Origin: Caprella mutica | Taxonomy: Eukaryota > Arthropoda > Malacostraca > Amphipoda > Caprellidae | Assembly: GCA_947561585.1 (NCBI GenBank) | Contig: CANNZV010002577.1 | Span: 1-64,000, forward strand | Reading direction: 5' to 3' | DNA: 64,000 nt | Part shown: one piece after another, positions 11,546 to 22,848 of the stretch | Position numbering within the stretch: the stretch's first letter is position 1 | How the letters are laid out: every line of letters begins with the position of its first letter | Translations under genes and position numbers: made by a program | The notes under the pieces: model-generated | What the model was told of the DNA's origin: nothing | What the model saw: only the letters and a program-made list of their open reading frames with translations | Database searches by the model: none

Positions 11546-12493
11546 GTAGGTCTCTTATCCAAGGGTAGGCAGACTGACTGTGTAGGTCTCTTATCCATGG
11601 GTAAGCAGACTGACTGTGTAGGTCTCTTATCCTTGGGTAAGCAGACTGACTGTGTAGGTCTCTTATCCATGGGTAAGCAGACTGACTGTGTAGGTCTCTT
11701 ATCCATGGATAAGCAGACAGACTGTGTAGGTCTCTTATCCATGAGTAAGAAGACTGACTGTGTAAGGTCTCTTATCCTTGGGTAAGCAGACTGACTGTGT
11801 AGGTCTCTTATCCATGGATAAGCAGACTGACTTTGTAGGTCTCTTATCCAAGGGTAAGCACACTGACTGTGTAGGTCTCTTATCCTTGGGTAAGCAGACT
11901 GACTGTGTAGGTCTCTTATCCAAGGGTAAGCAGACTGACTTTGTAGGTCTCTTATCCAAGGGTAAGCAGACTGACTGTGTAGGTCTCTTATCCTTTGGTA
12001 AGCAGACTGACTTTGTAGGTATCTTATCCTTGGGTAAGCAGTGACTGTGTAGGTCTCTTATCCTTGGGTAAGCAGACTGACTGTGTAGGTCTCTTATCTA
12101 AGGGTAAGCTGACTGACTTTGTAGGTCTCTTATCCATGGGTAAGCAGACTGACTGTGTAGGTCTCTTATCCAAGGGTAAGCAGACTGACTGTGTAGGTCT
12201 CTTATCCATGGGTAAGCAGACTGACTTTGTAGGTCTCTTATCCAAGGGTAAGCAGACTGACTGTGTAGGTCTCTTATCCTTGGGTAAGCAGACTGACTGT
12301 GTAGGTCTCTTATCCATGGGTAAGCAGACAGACTGTGTAGTTCTCTTATCCATGGATAAGCAGACTGACTGTGTAGGTCTCTTATCTATGAGTAAGCAGA
12401 CTGACTGTGTAGGTATCTTATCCATGAGTAAGCAGACTGACTTTGTAGGTCTCTTATCCAAGGTTAAGCAGACTGACTCTTGTCCATGGGTAA
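11546..12493. repeat. 36-bp minisatellite, about 26 units
   Basis: Unit is GTAGGTCTCTTATCCATGGG followed by TAAGCAGACTGACTGT, with variants CCAAGGG, CCTTGGG and TTTGTAG. Because 36 is a multiple of three, both strands carry long spurious open frames. Each unit holds GG|GTAAGC, a strong 5' splice-site match, and TGTGTAG|G, a weak acceptor-like match. It lies between VIPAS39 and Sarm. Confidence 0.95.
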
Positions 12494-12778
12494 GATATAA
12501 TCATATAAACTGCAAAAGTATCGAACTTATGGTGTGTCGGATGAACCGATGAATAGTAACCGTTGTAATTTATGTGGTACTGTGAGTGATATCGAGGATT
12601 TTGTGCAGCCATGAGACTCAGTTACAGCTAAGAATAAGAAATTTATATATAATTCATTTTATTTAGGGTGATGCACAACACTAGCTGAAAATCTTAGATT
12701 TTAAAACGAGTGCATCATTATTTATGAGAAATAGCATGCATTATAATATCACGTAACTTTTCTAAATTCTAGTTCAAC

Positions 12779-13693
12779 GGTTCCCGGAAACATGCCCACA
12801 AGGAAAAAAGCCCTCAACTACCTAATAATTATAATACAGAAAAAAATAAAGGTGTTTTAAATAAGAGCATGAGTTGACGGCAAATATCCTAAAATACAGT
12901 TTTTTAAATTTATTTTAGTATAGGGTTTAACGTCAGTTTTCAGCCATTTCGACTGTATCGCCGACGTCAAAAATAAATTAAAGAAAAAGGACTTGAAAAG
13001 CAGTCAGAAATGAAAGTGTCTCCAAGAACAAAGTCACTTACCACCGTCGGAGACCAAGCTAATGGTTGCAAAAAAAAACAACTCCGTGAATACAGTAATT
13101 TACCAAGGAATCTGGCAATAAGGGGCACAAGCACCATTGCTTGCACTCACGCGGGTGGAAGAGGAAAATGAAGAGGTAATAGTAAATGAAGCTTACGAGC
13201 ATACCTTATACAAAAATCTAAGATTTCGTAACTGAGGAGAATTAACCTAGAGTTATCCTTTAAAACTGCAAGTAGCGTTGAAAAAATATAAATGTGGTAT
13301 ATATGAAAAAACCAAATACATATTCCAAATTGCAAAAGTTCGGAACCCAAGGGACGCTAACCCCCCCCCCTTCTCTTCCATTCACCACAGAGGTCCTTGG
13401 GGCAAACTATAATTGAAATGGTAAAATTAAATTCACAAGTATACAATTAATCTTAGCGATGAATGCTTTCAAAATGAGACAAAAGATGCAAAACTTAGAA
13501 AACCAATTGAATATTCGTGCCTTTGTAAACTTATGCCTTTATTTAAAACACCTTCATGCTTTTATTTATTTTAAAAATTATGTAGTTGTTAGATTTTTTC
13601 CTGTGAGCTTTCTTGTGGGATTTTTTCCTGTGAGCTTTCTTGTGGGATTTTTTCCTTGTGGGCATTTTTCCTGTGGGCTTCTTTCCGGTCGCC
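12779..13693. mobile_element. element with perfect 9-bp target duplication TAGTTCAAC and tandem-motif inverted ends
   Basis: TAGTTCAAC occurs at 12770-12778 and again at 13694-13702. The left end reads GGTTCCCGGAAACATGCCC then ACAAGGAAAAAAGCCC; the right end, complemented, reads GGCGACCGGAAAGAAGCCC then ACAGGAAAAATGCCC and ACAAGGAAAAAATCCC. The ends are therefore tandem CCCACAGGAAAAA motifs in inverted orientation. A 9-bp duplication is typical of Mutator-like elements (known); no transposase is visible, so the copy is non-autonomous. An inverted copy of the GTCAGCGATATG repeat (12910-13345) lies inside. Confidence 0.75.
12910..13345 (-). repeat. dispersed repeat family with GTCAGCGATATGRCCTT end (inverted copy)
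   Basis: Contains the complements of the family modules: AGGGTTTAACGTCAG and CGCCGACGTCAAAAA near the left, and GAAGAGGAAAATGAAGAGGT and GTAAATGAAGCTTACGAGC further right. It lies inside the 9-bp-duplication element 12779-13693. Confidence 0.55.
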
Positions 13694-13702
13694 TAGTTCA
13701 AC

Positions 13703-15584
13703 ATCTTCAGAAGTGGATATGATACCGAGCATAAAAAAATAATAACAACTTTAGGTGACAAAATTTTTAAATATCTATTTTCTAAACTTGAGAATGTCCT
13801 ATTATGGCAAATATATTAAAAAATATATATTCATTATTAGTCATAGTTTATAGAATATCATTTACTCATTTGAAACACTCCAGACTGTTTTGATAGACGA
13901 TGCGAAAGGTAGGTATAGTACTGTCTCTTGATTCATTAGGCAACCTCTATTCTTCTTACCTTTACATTTCAGGTGATTCTGCATAGCACTGCTTTAACCT
14001 ATCATTTAATTACATGTTAGAATAACTATACTTTTTCTGGCATGCAAGATGGTAGCGAAGTGGCCGGTGTGTTATTAGTCTGTGAGAGCAACATAGGTAG
14101 TCATTATGACTCAAGCTCCAGTTCAGTTCTCAGCTGCAACGGAAATACACTCATGAGTCAAATATTTCCCTTCGTTGTTAGTCCATTAAAGCTGCTTTAA
14201 AATGCACCGAATTAGGTTGCAGATTTGAATCTTGCAAATGACGGTACTTGCCAGGTTGTGAGTGGACGTTTCACAAAAGAGTGGTTGTACTGTTCTCAGT
14301 AGTGCATAGTTTCTATAGGCGTGTTGCTGATTGAGGTACAGATAGGAAAATGTAAACGCCGTGCTACTAAATGTAGCTATTTGTGTATGTCACACGAGTG
14401 CTAGGTAGGTTATTTAGAAAGTACCGATGAAATGACCACAATTGAAACGTTTTCGATTTAATAAATTTGAATCATAAAAATAAAATAATTATATATCTCA
14501 TGGAGTGTAAACATAATATTTTTAACTAGGTACTCTGACGTTATTTTCAAATAGAAAAATAACTAGATACCAAATAGGTTTAGGATTTTCCATATCAGAA
14601 TATTTAGATTAGCATAGCATTTTAAAATACCTGCTTCCAGTTGTCTAGTACCATTTTCAGCTCCAATTAAATGGGAGGTGGGCACAACTACCTCCTTGTT
14701 TGTAACATTTTTTCAAAGAACTGATTTATGAAGCCACAAAATGTCAACAGTTAATACACTTCAGAGAAGTCAACAAACATGGATTGGTATATTGGCAAGC
14801 AACCCCATGGTACAGGTATTTTCTCAGTACTGTGTCGGATGTGCAGGTGGATGGTGTGCTTTTCACCGGCTCCGCTAACTCTACTTGAAAAGTGTTCTGA
14901 GTTGCCAAAACTCTGCAGTCAGATGTTCCTAGATCTAATTCCGAGAAAAAGTGGCTAAAACTATCCCTACTTCGACTCTAGGAGTTACAGTGTTCTATTA
15001 TTTAACACAGGTCATTCACACGAGTATTCTATTTTTAATATTACACCCTTTTATTGTTCTTATTCTTTAGTTCCTTGGTGTATAATTAAAAGCATACAAG
15101 CCGATGTTATCTAACAATAAAACAAACCAAATTAGATATCATGATTATAGTTGATTCTTGCAAACTCATCATTTGGAGACATGTTTACTTTTCCCTTATT
15201 CATCTATTTGGTGTTAATTCGTGAAGTATAGTTTGTGTTATTCTTAGCTAGGTAACACATTTACCTATTTTATAATTTTGCGTGATATAACAGGTAAATT
15301 ATATCACACTGTGACAGGCTGACAGCTACTTAACTGTTTAGCATACCCAAATATGAGAAATTGTGTATGTTTGATATATTTTATAGCACACTCAGAGGAA
15401 CATACACGTAACATATCCAAATGTATAAAACATACCTAAAAAGGCTAAATATATTTGTGCGAGGTATACTTGATTCATTATTCATATTTGTATCTGTCAT
15501 CATAAATGGAAACCTTGCAGAAAGAAAACAGTAGATATTAGAACAACAATGCGGGGAGATGTTCTAATATATAATGTGACACAT
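13703..15584. other. intergenic, nothing recognised
   Basis: No coding frame, tandem array or inverted-repeat element that I can support. Mildly GC-richer patches at 14040-14340 and 14780-14960 contain TCAGT words (for example GTTCAGTTCTCAG) without a TATA box at the right distance, so no promoter is called. Confidence 0.3.
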
Positions 15585-16300
15585 TTTAGTCACAGTTTCA
15601 TTTAAACATTCAGTCACATGTTTACAAATATAAACGCATATTTTATTCCAAATTTTTATTACACATTCAGTCACACTTTTACACATTCAGTCACACTTTT
15701 ACACATTCAGTCACATGTTTACACATTCAGTCACATGTTTACACATTCAGTCACATGTTTACACATTCAGTCACACTTTTACACATTCAGTCACACTTTT
15801 ACACATTCAGTCACACTTTTACACATTCAGTCACACTTTTACACATTCAGTCACACTTTTACACATTCAGTCACACTTTTACACATTCAGTCACATGTTT
15901 ACACATTCAGTCACACTTTTACACATTCAGTCACACTTTTACACATTCAGTCACACTTTTACACATTCAGTCACACTTTTACACATTCAGTCACACTTTT
16001 ACACATTCAGTCACACTTTTACACATCCAGTCACACTTTTACACATTCAGTCACATGTTTACACATTCAGTCACACTTTTACACATTCAGTCACACTTTT
16101 ACACATTCAGTCACACTTTTACACATTCAGTCACACTTTTACACATTCAGTCACACTTTTACACATTCAGTGACATGTTTACACATTCATTCACATGTTT
16201 GCACATTCAGTCACATGTTTGCACATTCAGTAACATGTTTACACATTCAGTCACATGTTTACACATTCAGTCACACATTTTCACATTCAGTCACACATCG
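15585..16300. repeat. 20-bp minisatellite, about 32 units
   Basis: Unit ACACATTCAGTCACACTTTT with a regular variant TCACATGTTT. The array from 15660 on is almost without indels; 15585-15659 is a decayed edge. All forward frames stay open for long stretches because three units make 60 bp, so the long predicted peptides (rich in HTFTHSVT) are artefacts. Confidence 0.95.
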
Positions 16301-16619
16301 TGCAAATAATTAGCACCATGCTTTATTTTGACAAGTCTCTAGTCTGTCTACACACTAGGTACAGACCACCTCAGTTGCACATCAGACTGCTTCACTTTAT
16401 TAACTTCATACTATTCCTACTATTCTGTACCTCATTATTATTGTTATACGTGCTGTACACTCTACTGCCCCGTGTGTTGTAAATACCGTGATGTGCTATG
16501 AAAGAAAATGCTCATTAGGAGCTACGTGGTTACACTTTATAAATACTATAAACTGTCGTTAATTATATTCACTCCTATTAATAATATGCAAAATATGTAG
16601 ACATTCTATATACTTCTAT

Positions 16620-16830
16620 TGACTGTATTCAGTGTTCACGGAGTAGCTTTTCTGCATTCACCAACACGTTACCAACTTCTGGCAGGGGACTTCATTCTTA
16701 GAGCCACTTTCCTTTATACAGCTTCTTCCAGTCCCTTGTATTTAATTTTCTTTTGACTTAGGCGATATGGTCTTCGTTTTCGAAGCAGACGGTAAATCCC
16801 TTCCAAATTGAATATATTGTGATTAAATAC
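16620..16830 (+). repeat. dispersed repeat family with GTCAGCGATATGRCCTT end (copy 2)
   Basis: Has GAGTAGCTTTTCTGCATTCA, AGAGCCACTTTCCTT, CCCTTGTATTTAATTTTC and GCGATATGGTCTTCG in the family order. Confidence 0.6.
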
Positions 16831-17137
16831 CTAAACTGTATCGTAAATTCGTAATCCTAAATTTCACATTATTTCGTGAATGAAACGTTGGGATAAATTC
16901 TACAATATGGATAATGGAGTAGACTGTTCAAGCTCGAGTTTCTTCGTTTACTAAAACAGCATTTCTCCTTTTTTTAAAGAAAATTCATCCTGATGATGTT
17001 TTGCATAACGAAAACTCTTGGGCATAAGCTTGTACGGTCTAACTTCATTATTCATACAGTGCAATTTATCCCATGGATGGTATAACCATGTGGAATAAGT
17101 GTAGATTACTGTTAAACTACTTCTAATTTAATGACTA

Positions 17138-17984
17138 GGGTTGTGACTATATTCTCTTTGAAATATGCTTTATATTTTCAAGAAATATATTCTCCATATG
17201 CTCTAACAATATTCTTTTTTGCTCTGAAATATGCTTTATATTCCTTTAAAGTGTGCTTCATATTCTTTTTATGCTCAATAAATGCCGATGAAAATATGAC
17301 CTTCCCGCATTCTGCGAAGATAATTATGCTTTTTATGCTCAATTCATTAAAAGTGCTGTAATTAAATTTATAAACCTGATGAGGGATATTAGCAATCTCC
17401 TTAAATCACATTTGGATGCCAATGTCATGTTTCGGTGCAATGAAAATCTTTGAAGAGTTTAAATAAGTTTTATTAACTTTAATCTTGTCACGTGGATTCG
17501 ATGTGTACATCGTCTGACCAATCTCAGTCACAGTAATATCGGGTTAATTAAACGAGTAAATTTCAAATTTAAGCTAAGAAACGTTGAAAAATTGTTAGGA
17601 TAAAATTAAAATGCATTTTCTAATATTAATTTATGAAACTTTTCAATATCGAACCCTGAACAGGTTTTCTAAGATTAACCTTCATTCGGCTTGTATGTTC
17701 CAAAAATTTTGGCATGTATTGGTGGGCAACGGTCTTCTAAAAACCTACATAATTACTTTCTATTGTTTTTATGTAAATATATATTAGTTAGTTGTATCTA
17801 GGTAAAATGTGCTTATATGGCATATCTCTGAACTGAAAAATATATTATTTTCATGATTTTTTTATTTATTGTTGAAAAGATTAGGTTTCTAGTTAGTACA
17901 ATATGTTTCTAATAAAAAGAATATGCTTTATTTCAAATATGCTCGAGAATATATTTTTATGCTAAAAGCATATTGTCACAACCC
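17138..17984. mobile_element. longer relative of the GGGTTGTGACAATATG element (copy 4)
   Basis: 847 bp. It starts GGGTTGTGACTATATTC and ends AGCATATTGTCACAACCC, with TA on both sides (17136-17137, 17985-17986). Sub-terminal AATATGCTTTATATT-type motifs occur at both ends. It has no transposase frame, but it is five times longer than the other copies and may be closer to a parent element. Confidence 0.7.
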
Positions 17985-17986
17985 TA

Positions 17987-20517
17987 TTAATGACTTACCA
18001 CACATCAGTGACTTGGTGACCATATATGGTATGGCGAGTTTATGACATGGTAAATGCCACCGCTATCGTTTATTTTATGTAAAACTCCCCATAAAAGTTT
18101 TATTTATGGTTTTTGTGAAGAAACAACATAGAATAAATAAGATTACATCTTGATGTTACCTCCTGGTATGATGTTTACATTTTATTTATTGATAAACGTA
18201 TTTCAACGTATAGCTATACGCCTATACCATAAGTTCATAATTTCTTCTCTTTAATGATTGTAATATATATATTTAAGATACGAAAAAATATGAAGTACAG
18301 TTAAAAAAAATTAAACTTCTAAATTAAATTGTTGATTTAAGATGAAAACGAAAGACCACATAAAACAGGGTAAATAATTAATTGACTGGACAACGTTTAA
18401 TAAAGTTTTCGAGTCTCCTGCGACTTTCCAATTGAAGATCTGAATTATTTATTCTTCCCAGAAATAACAGTTAGTGAGGAAAGTACCGTTTTCTTCCGTA
18501 CGAAACAAGGTGGACTTATGTAAATTGCTATAGAGTATGTGGGCACAACCTGCACCAAGTATGGCCCCTCTGAGACGCTTCTGTCCACCCATCACTTCAA
18601 CCTTCTACTCACGAAGGGAGATAGTTCCTTTACCCTATTTTATTCATCTTATTGTTGATGAGGATATGATTGATTTTGCAATCGAATATATACATCAGGG
18701 TAGCACTTTAATCTCCTGTAACTAACATCTTATTGCATTTTGCAATAAAAAGGTGAAAAATTATTATCAATTTCTAAAGTGAAGCAAGCAAAGAGAATGT
18801 TTTTTATTCCACAAAGAAATTCAAAATTGATCTAGATTAGAAATAGAAAATAGAAAGAATAATATATCATTTTTTTAGATACACGTTGAAATACATTTAT
18901 CAATTACGAAATAAAAAGTTTAGCGAATAGTAAACACTTCATCAGTCTTACTCTAGTACCATTTCAAGTTTACTACCAAAAAGCATTTTCCGATTTTGTT
19001 AACTTTCATTGAATGTCCCAGACTTGGCTTTTGATGGCCATATTAGCGTAATCTAAAGCTCCTTCAGGACATACCAATCAGGATATCAGGCAATCGAAGA
19101 GATGGATCTGAACCGTACCATCAAATCCTTATTTGGAAATTATCTTGAGGATGTAGTGACTTATTATCTTCCTATCCCTCATAGAGTTTGAATTTTTGGC
19201 TGAGGAAATAATAAATAGACTAAATAGTCTTTTTTCCGTACATAGAAAATTGTGATAGTTTGAAATTCGAATTAATATTGCCTGTATATAGGGATTAAAT
19301 TAAAAAGGTTTAATCTTGTATTTTTTGATGAATAGGTACGAAATTAAGTTAAATTATTTACTTTGGTAGTTTTGGTTAGAACTTACAAGTGCTGTGTTGC
19401 GAAGAAATAAAACTTGCTGTCAGTAGAAATACAAAACCTGTAACTCGAAACTAAGTTAGAAGCAGTGCAAATATTTTAAAATGCTGCGCCTGGTCAGTTC
19501 ATAATGTCAGTATGATGCAAATAGAAACAGAATAGTCATAGACCGGCATGTTGATTGGAAGCATTAATTTTATTCAGAACTAAAAATATGTAAATACATA
19601 CTACGTTATTTAGAAATAGAAAGAAATAAATGATATAGCTAAATATAAGTTCTTAAATTATATAGTTATAACTTATAAGATAATAAATTATTCGTGATGC
19701 AACGGAGTTTTTTAACAACCAATAAACCTTAGCAATGATAACTGTATGTAAATTTAATGGCAATTAATCATGCAATTGATTCAAGCAACTTACCTCTATA
19801 GTTCCAAATTTCAGTTGACAGGATAACTCATCCAATTTACTCGTCAGAATCAGCCCAATCTTCCGGTTCCCCGGTTATATGATTAGTGTGCTAGGTTAAA
19901 TAATTAGTAACCTAGGAGTTATATCATTCCATTGGATTTGTAGCACACAGTTACTACAGAGTAGGAACACTCTGTATAGATTCGATCATTCGAGATATAC
20001 CTTACACCAACTAAATGAAATAATCTCTCAGTTGTCAGATATACTGGACAACATTGTCAGGTAACACAGGAGGTTGTGCAGTGTAAGCTGGAATAGATAT
20101 TGAGACTGCCAAATATAAATATATTTCCACTAGCGTCTAAACATAAACACTATTGCACCATTGCACACCCTATAATCTAACGGTCTAACCCATCAAAGTG
20201 CACCAATATTGGTACATGAAGTGCTAGACTTAAAGTTCTGGGAAACTATAATTAAGTTCAGATTCTTAAGCTGAATCCTACAAACATAAGATTAATTAGA
20301 ATTAATGTAATTTTCTAGCCAATGAGTCACTTGTTAGAACCATTTAACAGTTATTGCCGTTAGGGGGGTCTGACGCTCATAAATTGAAGGTGAAATAACT
20401 CTGTTTCGGGTGCCAAAAACGACAGCAGCGAACTTAGCGTTAGTTCTGTGAGCAATAATTTTACCTTTTAAATATCAAAATAGTACAGCCTACAATTGGT
20501 GGTGATGTGTTGAATAA
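17987..20517. other. intergenic, nothing recognised
   Basis: AT-rich. A 62-codon frame at 18537-18725 has mixed composition and no family resemblance. No tandem array or clear inverted-repeat element seen. Confidence 0.3.
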
Positions 20518-20608
20518 CAATGTCCACTGCTTAGCAATGTCCACTGCTTAGCAATGTCCACTGCTTAGCAATGTCCACTGCTTAGCAATGTCCACTGCTT
20601 AGCAATGA
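20518..20608. repeat. 17-bp tandem repeat, about 5 units
   Basis: Unit CAATGTCCACTGCTTAG, five nearly identical copies. Confidence 0.9.
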
Positions 20609-21737
20609 TATTTTACAGCAGTTCATCTTTTATGGAGAGTGCAGTAGAAACTTTTGTATGTGTCCCCTAAGCTTTGGTGAGTCTACAAATCGCTTGGAAC
20701 ATTTGCAATATTTTAGAATTTTTATTTTAATAACAACGAATAGAGAGAAATTAGACGAATTGGAGGTCAAATTTCGATAAAATATATCACAAGTACATGA
20801 GCAGACTAATTCAGAGAGCGAATTAGTCGGTTCTACTGTAGTTTCATTTCTTTGAACAGGGATATATGTTGCTAAATAGGTTTTAGGACGTGTGTAGTAT
20901 TTTATAAGTATTTTACCACACTTTGTCTACGAAAAATGATAAAGATGCAAGAATCAGCTTTTATTTAGTTGAACTAATATGGTACTATACTTCTGCAGAG
21001 TTCCAAAACTCTTTTTAGTTTCATCATTTATTTTGTTAATGGCTATATTCTTTATAAATGACTATATTCTTATAACCTATATAACCTACAAAATCTATTT
21101 AAAACAGAAAACAATGTGTTTTAAAGAAATTGTGTTAGTCCCTATGGATTACTTCAGTCCTACTATTTTTTTTAATTTACCTAATTCTAGCTATATAATA
21201 AAAATTGCATTTGCAATTAGTATATATGTATTACATTTATTAATAGATATAGTTCGTATAACACCCACTGTCCGAGAACTGTGAGTGTCAGAGTACTAAG
21301 GCATTCCTATACACAACTTTTCTGTTCAAACAAATTATATATGTTTAAATACTATATAGGTATACAAAAAATTTGAAATGTTTTTGTCATATGTTTTTAT
21401 ATCACTATGTTATTAGTGTGATGTTAAAAGAATAGGTATCCTTCAAGGAGTTGCTCAGATGTAATAGTTTGGAATAAGAACTAGAAAGTGAACTTCTATG
21501 AAGTTATTTCTGTAGAATCAATGAATTGTCTAGTGTTTTCACATAGAAATAGGCATGTAGAATATGTTCAAATTGATGGAAAACAACTGTAAGACTCAGT
21601 AAAACATTTGCCTTAGCTACTTTATTTAGAACATTAACTAATGGACATACATTATTTGGACACTTTCTAAAATTATGCATCTTAATATAATGAAACAGCT
21701 GATAAATTAGGGTTAAATGGATAAATAGTCAGTTGTA

Positions 21738-21750
21738 CCGCTAGATGGCG
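21738..21750 (+). promoter_or_regulatory. CTCF-like motif CCGCTAGATGGCG
   Basis: Matches the conserved CTCF core CC(A/G)(C/G)(C/T)AG(A/G)(G/T)GGC(A/G) at every position. It lies about 690 bp upstream of the first Sarm coding exon. Binding is an inference. Confidence 0.4.
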
Positions 21751-22428
21751 TTGCTACAGATTTGGTGACAAATATTATGAACACAAACGTGACAAACACA
21801 CAGAGTTTGAGATTTTAACCACTAAATGGCGTATTTATTTAATTTAACTATAACTTCAAGACCCTTTCGCGCAACAAATCGAGCCAAGATAGATATTTCT
21901 GACAGAAGATACACACCAAATAAATTGCACAATTGCTTCTAATAGCCTAAAAATTTCATACCCCGCCACGATAATTAGAGATAGCTAGAAAAGTGTTTTC
22001 CGATAGTGAATTTGTAAAATTATTTTTTTACCAAAGAACCATTTTGTCACTTGCGTTATTTTCAGCCTCTGTCATCGTATGAAAAGTATTTTTTTTTTCG
22101 CGCGGGAGGGTCGAAGAATAAAACAGTTTAATGTTATTATATTACTGAAGTTCATTCACCTTTCATTCAAAGTATGAAAAATTGGACTGGACTTTAACAC
22201 AACTTATTTGTATATTAGGTAATTGAAAGGGTGGATTACACAGAAATTTTATTTTGACTGAATTACTGAATAAAGAAAAATACTCTTATTGATTTACTTA
22301 ATAAACTTATTTCTTCGCCCACAGAAACATTATTTATTGCTACTTACTATTCCATTACATCTCTACAGTGAATTCTAGTGAATAGGTTTAATAAATAGTT
22401 AACTAGTGGATAGGTTAATGACATTAAC

Positions 22429-22848
22429 ATGTACCCTTTGTGGCAAAGACCACAAGACAACTCTAAGATGAATGACCTGAACAAGGACAGAACAGCCCCT
22501 GCTTACCGTAGAGTGTCATCTAGCGGTGGCGATTCGACCTACAGCAGTAACTTGAACAACCCCTGGGTGAAAGATTTAGATACGGGACAGAGGAAGCTTT
22601 TCAAAAACAACGCGGACGCTAAGAACGGTGGAGAATCCCCGAGAGATCGGTACTACTCTAACGGTATCGCTAGCGAAGACCGGGACAGTATCGCCAAACT
22701 CAAGTCACCAACCCTGAATAAGGACAGGAGTAGTTTGTGGAACAGAAGGAGAACAAATAGTGCAACCAACCTACCGACTGCTGTGGATCATGTTGGTTAC
22801 AAGAACAACAAGAACATGGAGAACAATAACAGATCTACAGACTATCAG
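22429..22848 (+). CDS. Sarm1: Sarm coding exon A (first coding exon of long form), 140 codons
   Basis: ATG 22429 opens [13 protein letters not shown]. The exon is GC-richer than its surroundings, hydrophilic and Ser/Asn/Arg-rich ([20 protein letters not shown]), with no known domain. It ends GACTATCAG followed by GCAAGT, a non-canonical but consensus GC donor, in phase 0. The next exon opens S-R-G-T-S-A-S-P, which continues the composition. The frame otherwise runs only ten codons into the intron before stop. Its 5' UTR and promoter are not resolved. Confidence 0.75.

Noticed and set aside
11512..12552. Paired long frames on both strands (MDKRPTQSVCLP and GKQTDCVGLLS repeats)
   Set aside because: 36-bp unit, a multiple of three, keeps frames open on both strands; the minisatellite explains them.
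15618..16313. Open frames of 231, 184 and 152 codons, HTFTHSVT-rich
   Set aside because: Generated by the 20-bp minisatellite in all three forward frames; no start context or flanking exon.
20979..21284. 101-codon hydrophobic frame
   Set aside because: AT-rich composition, no family resemblance, no promoter or splice context.
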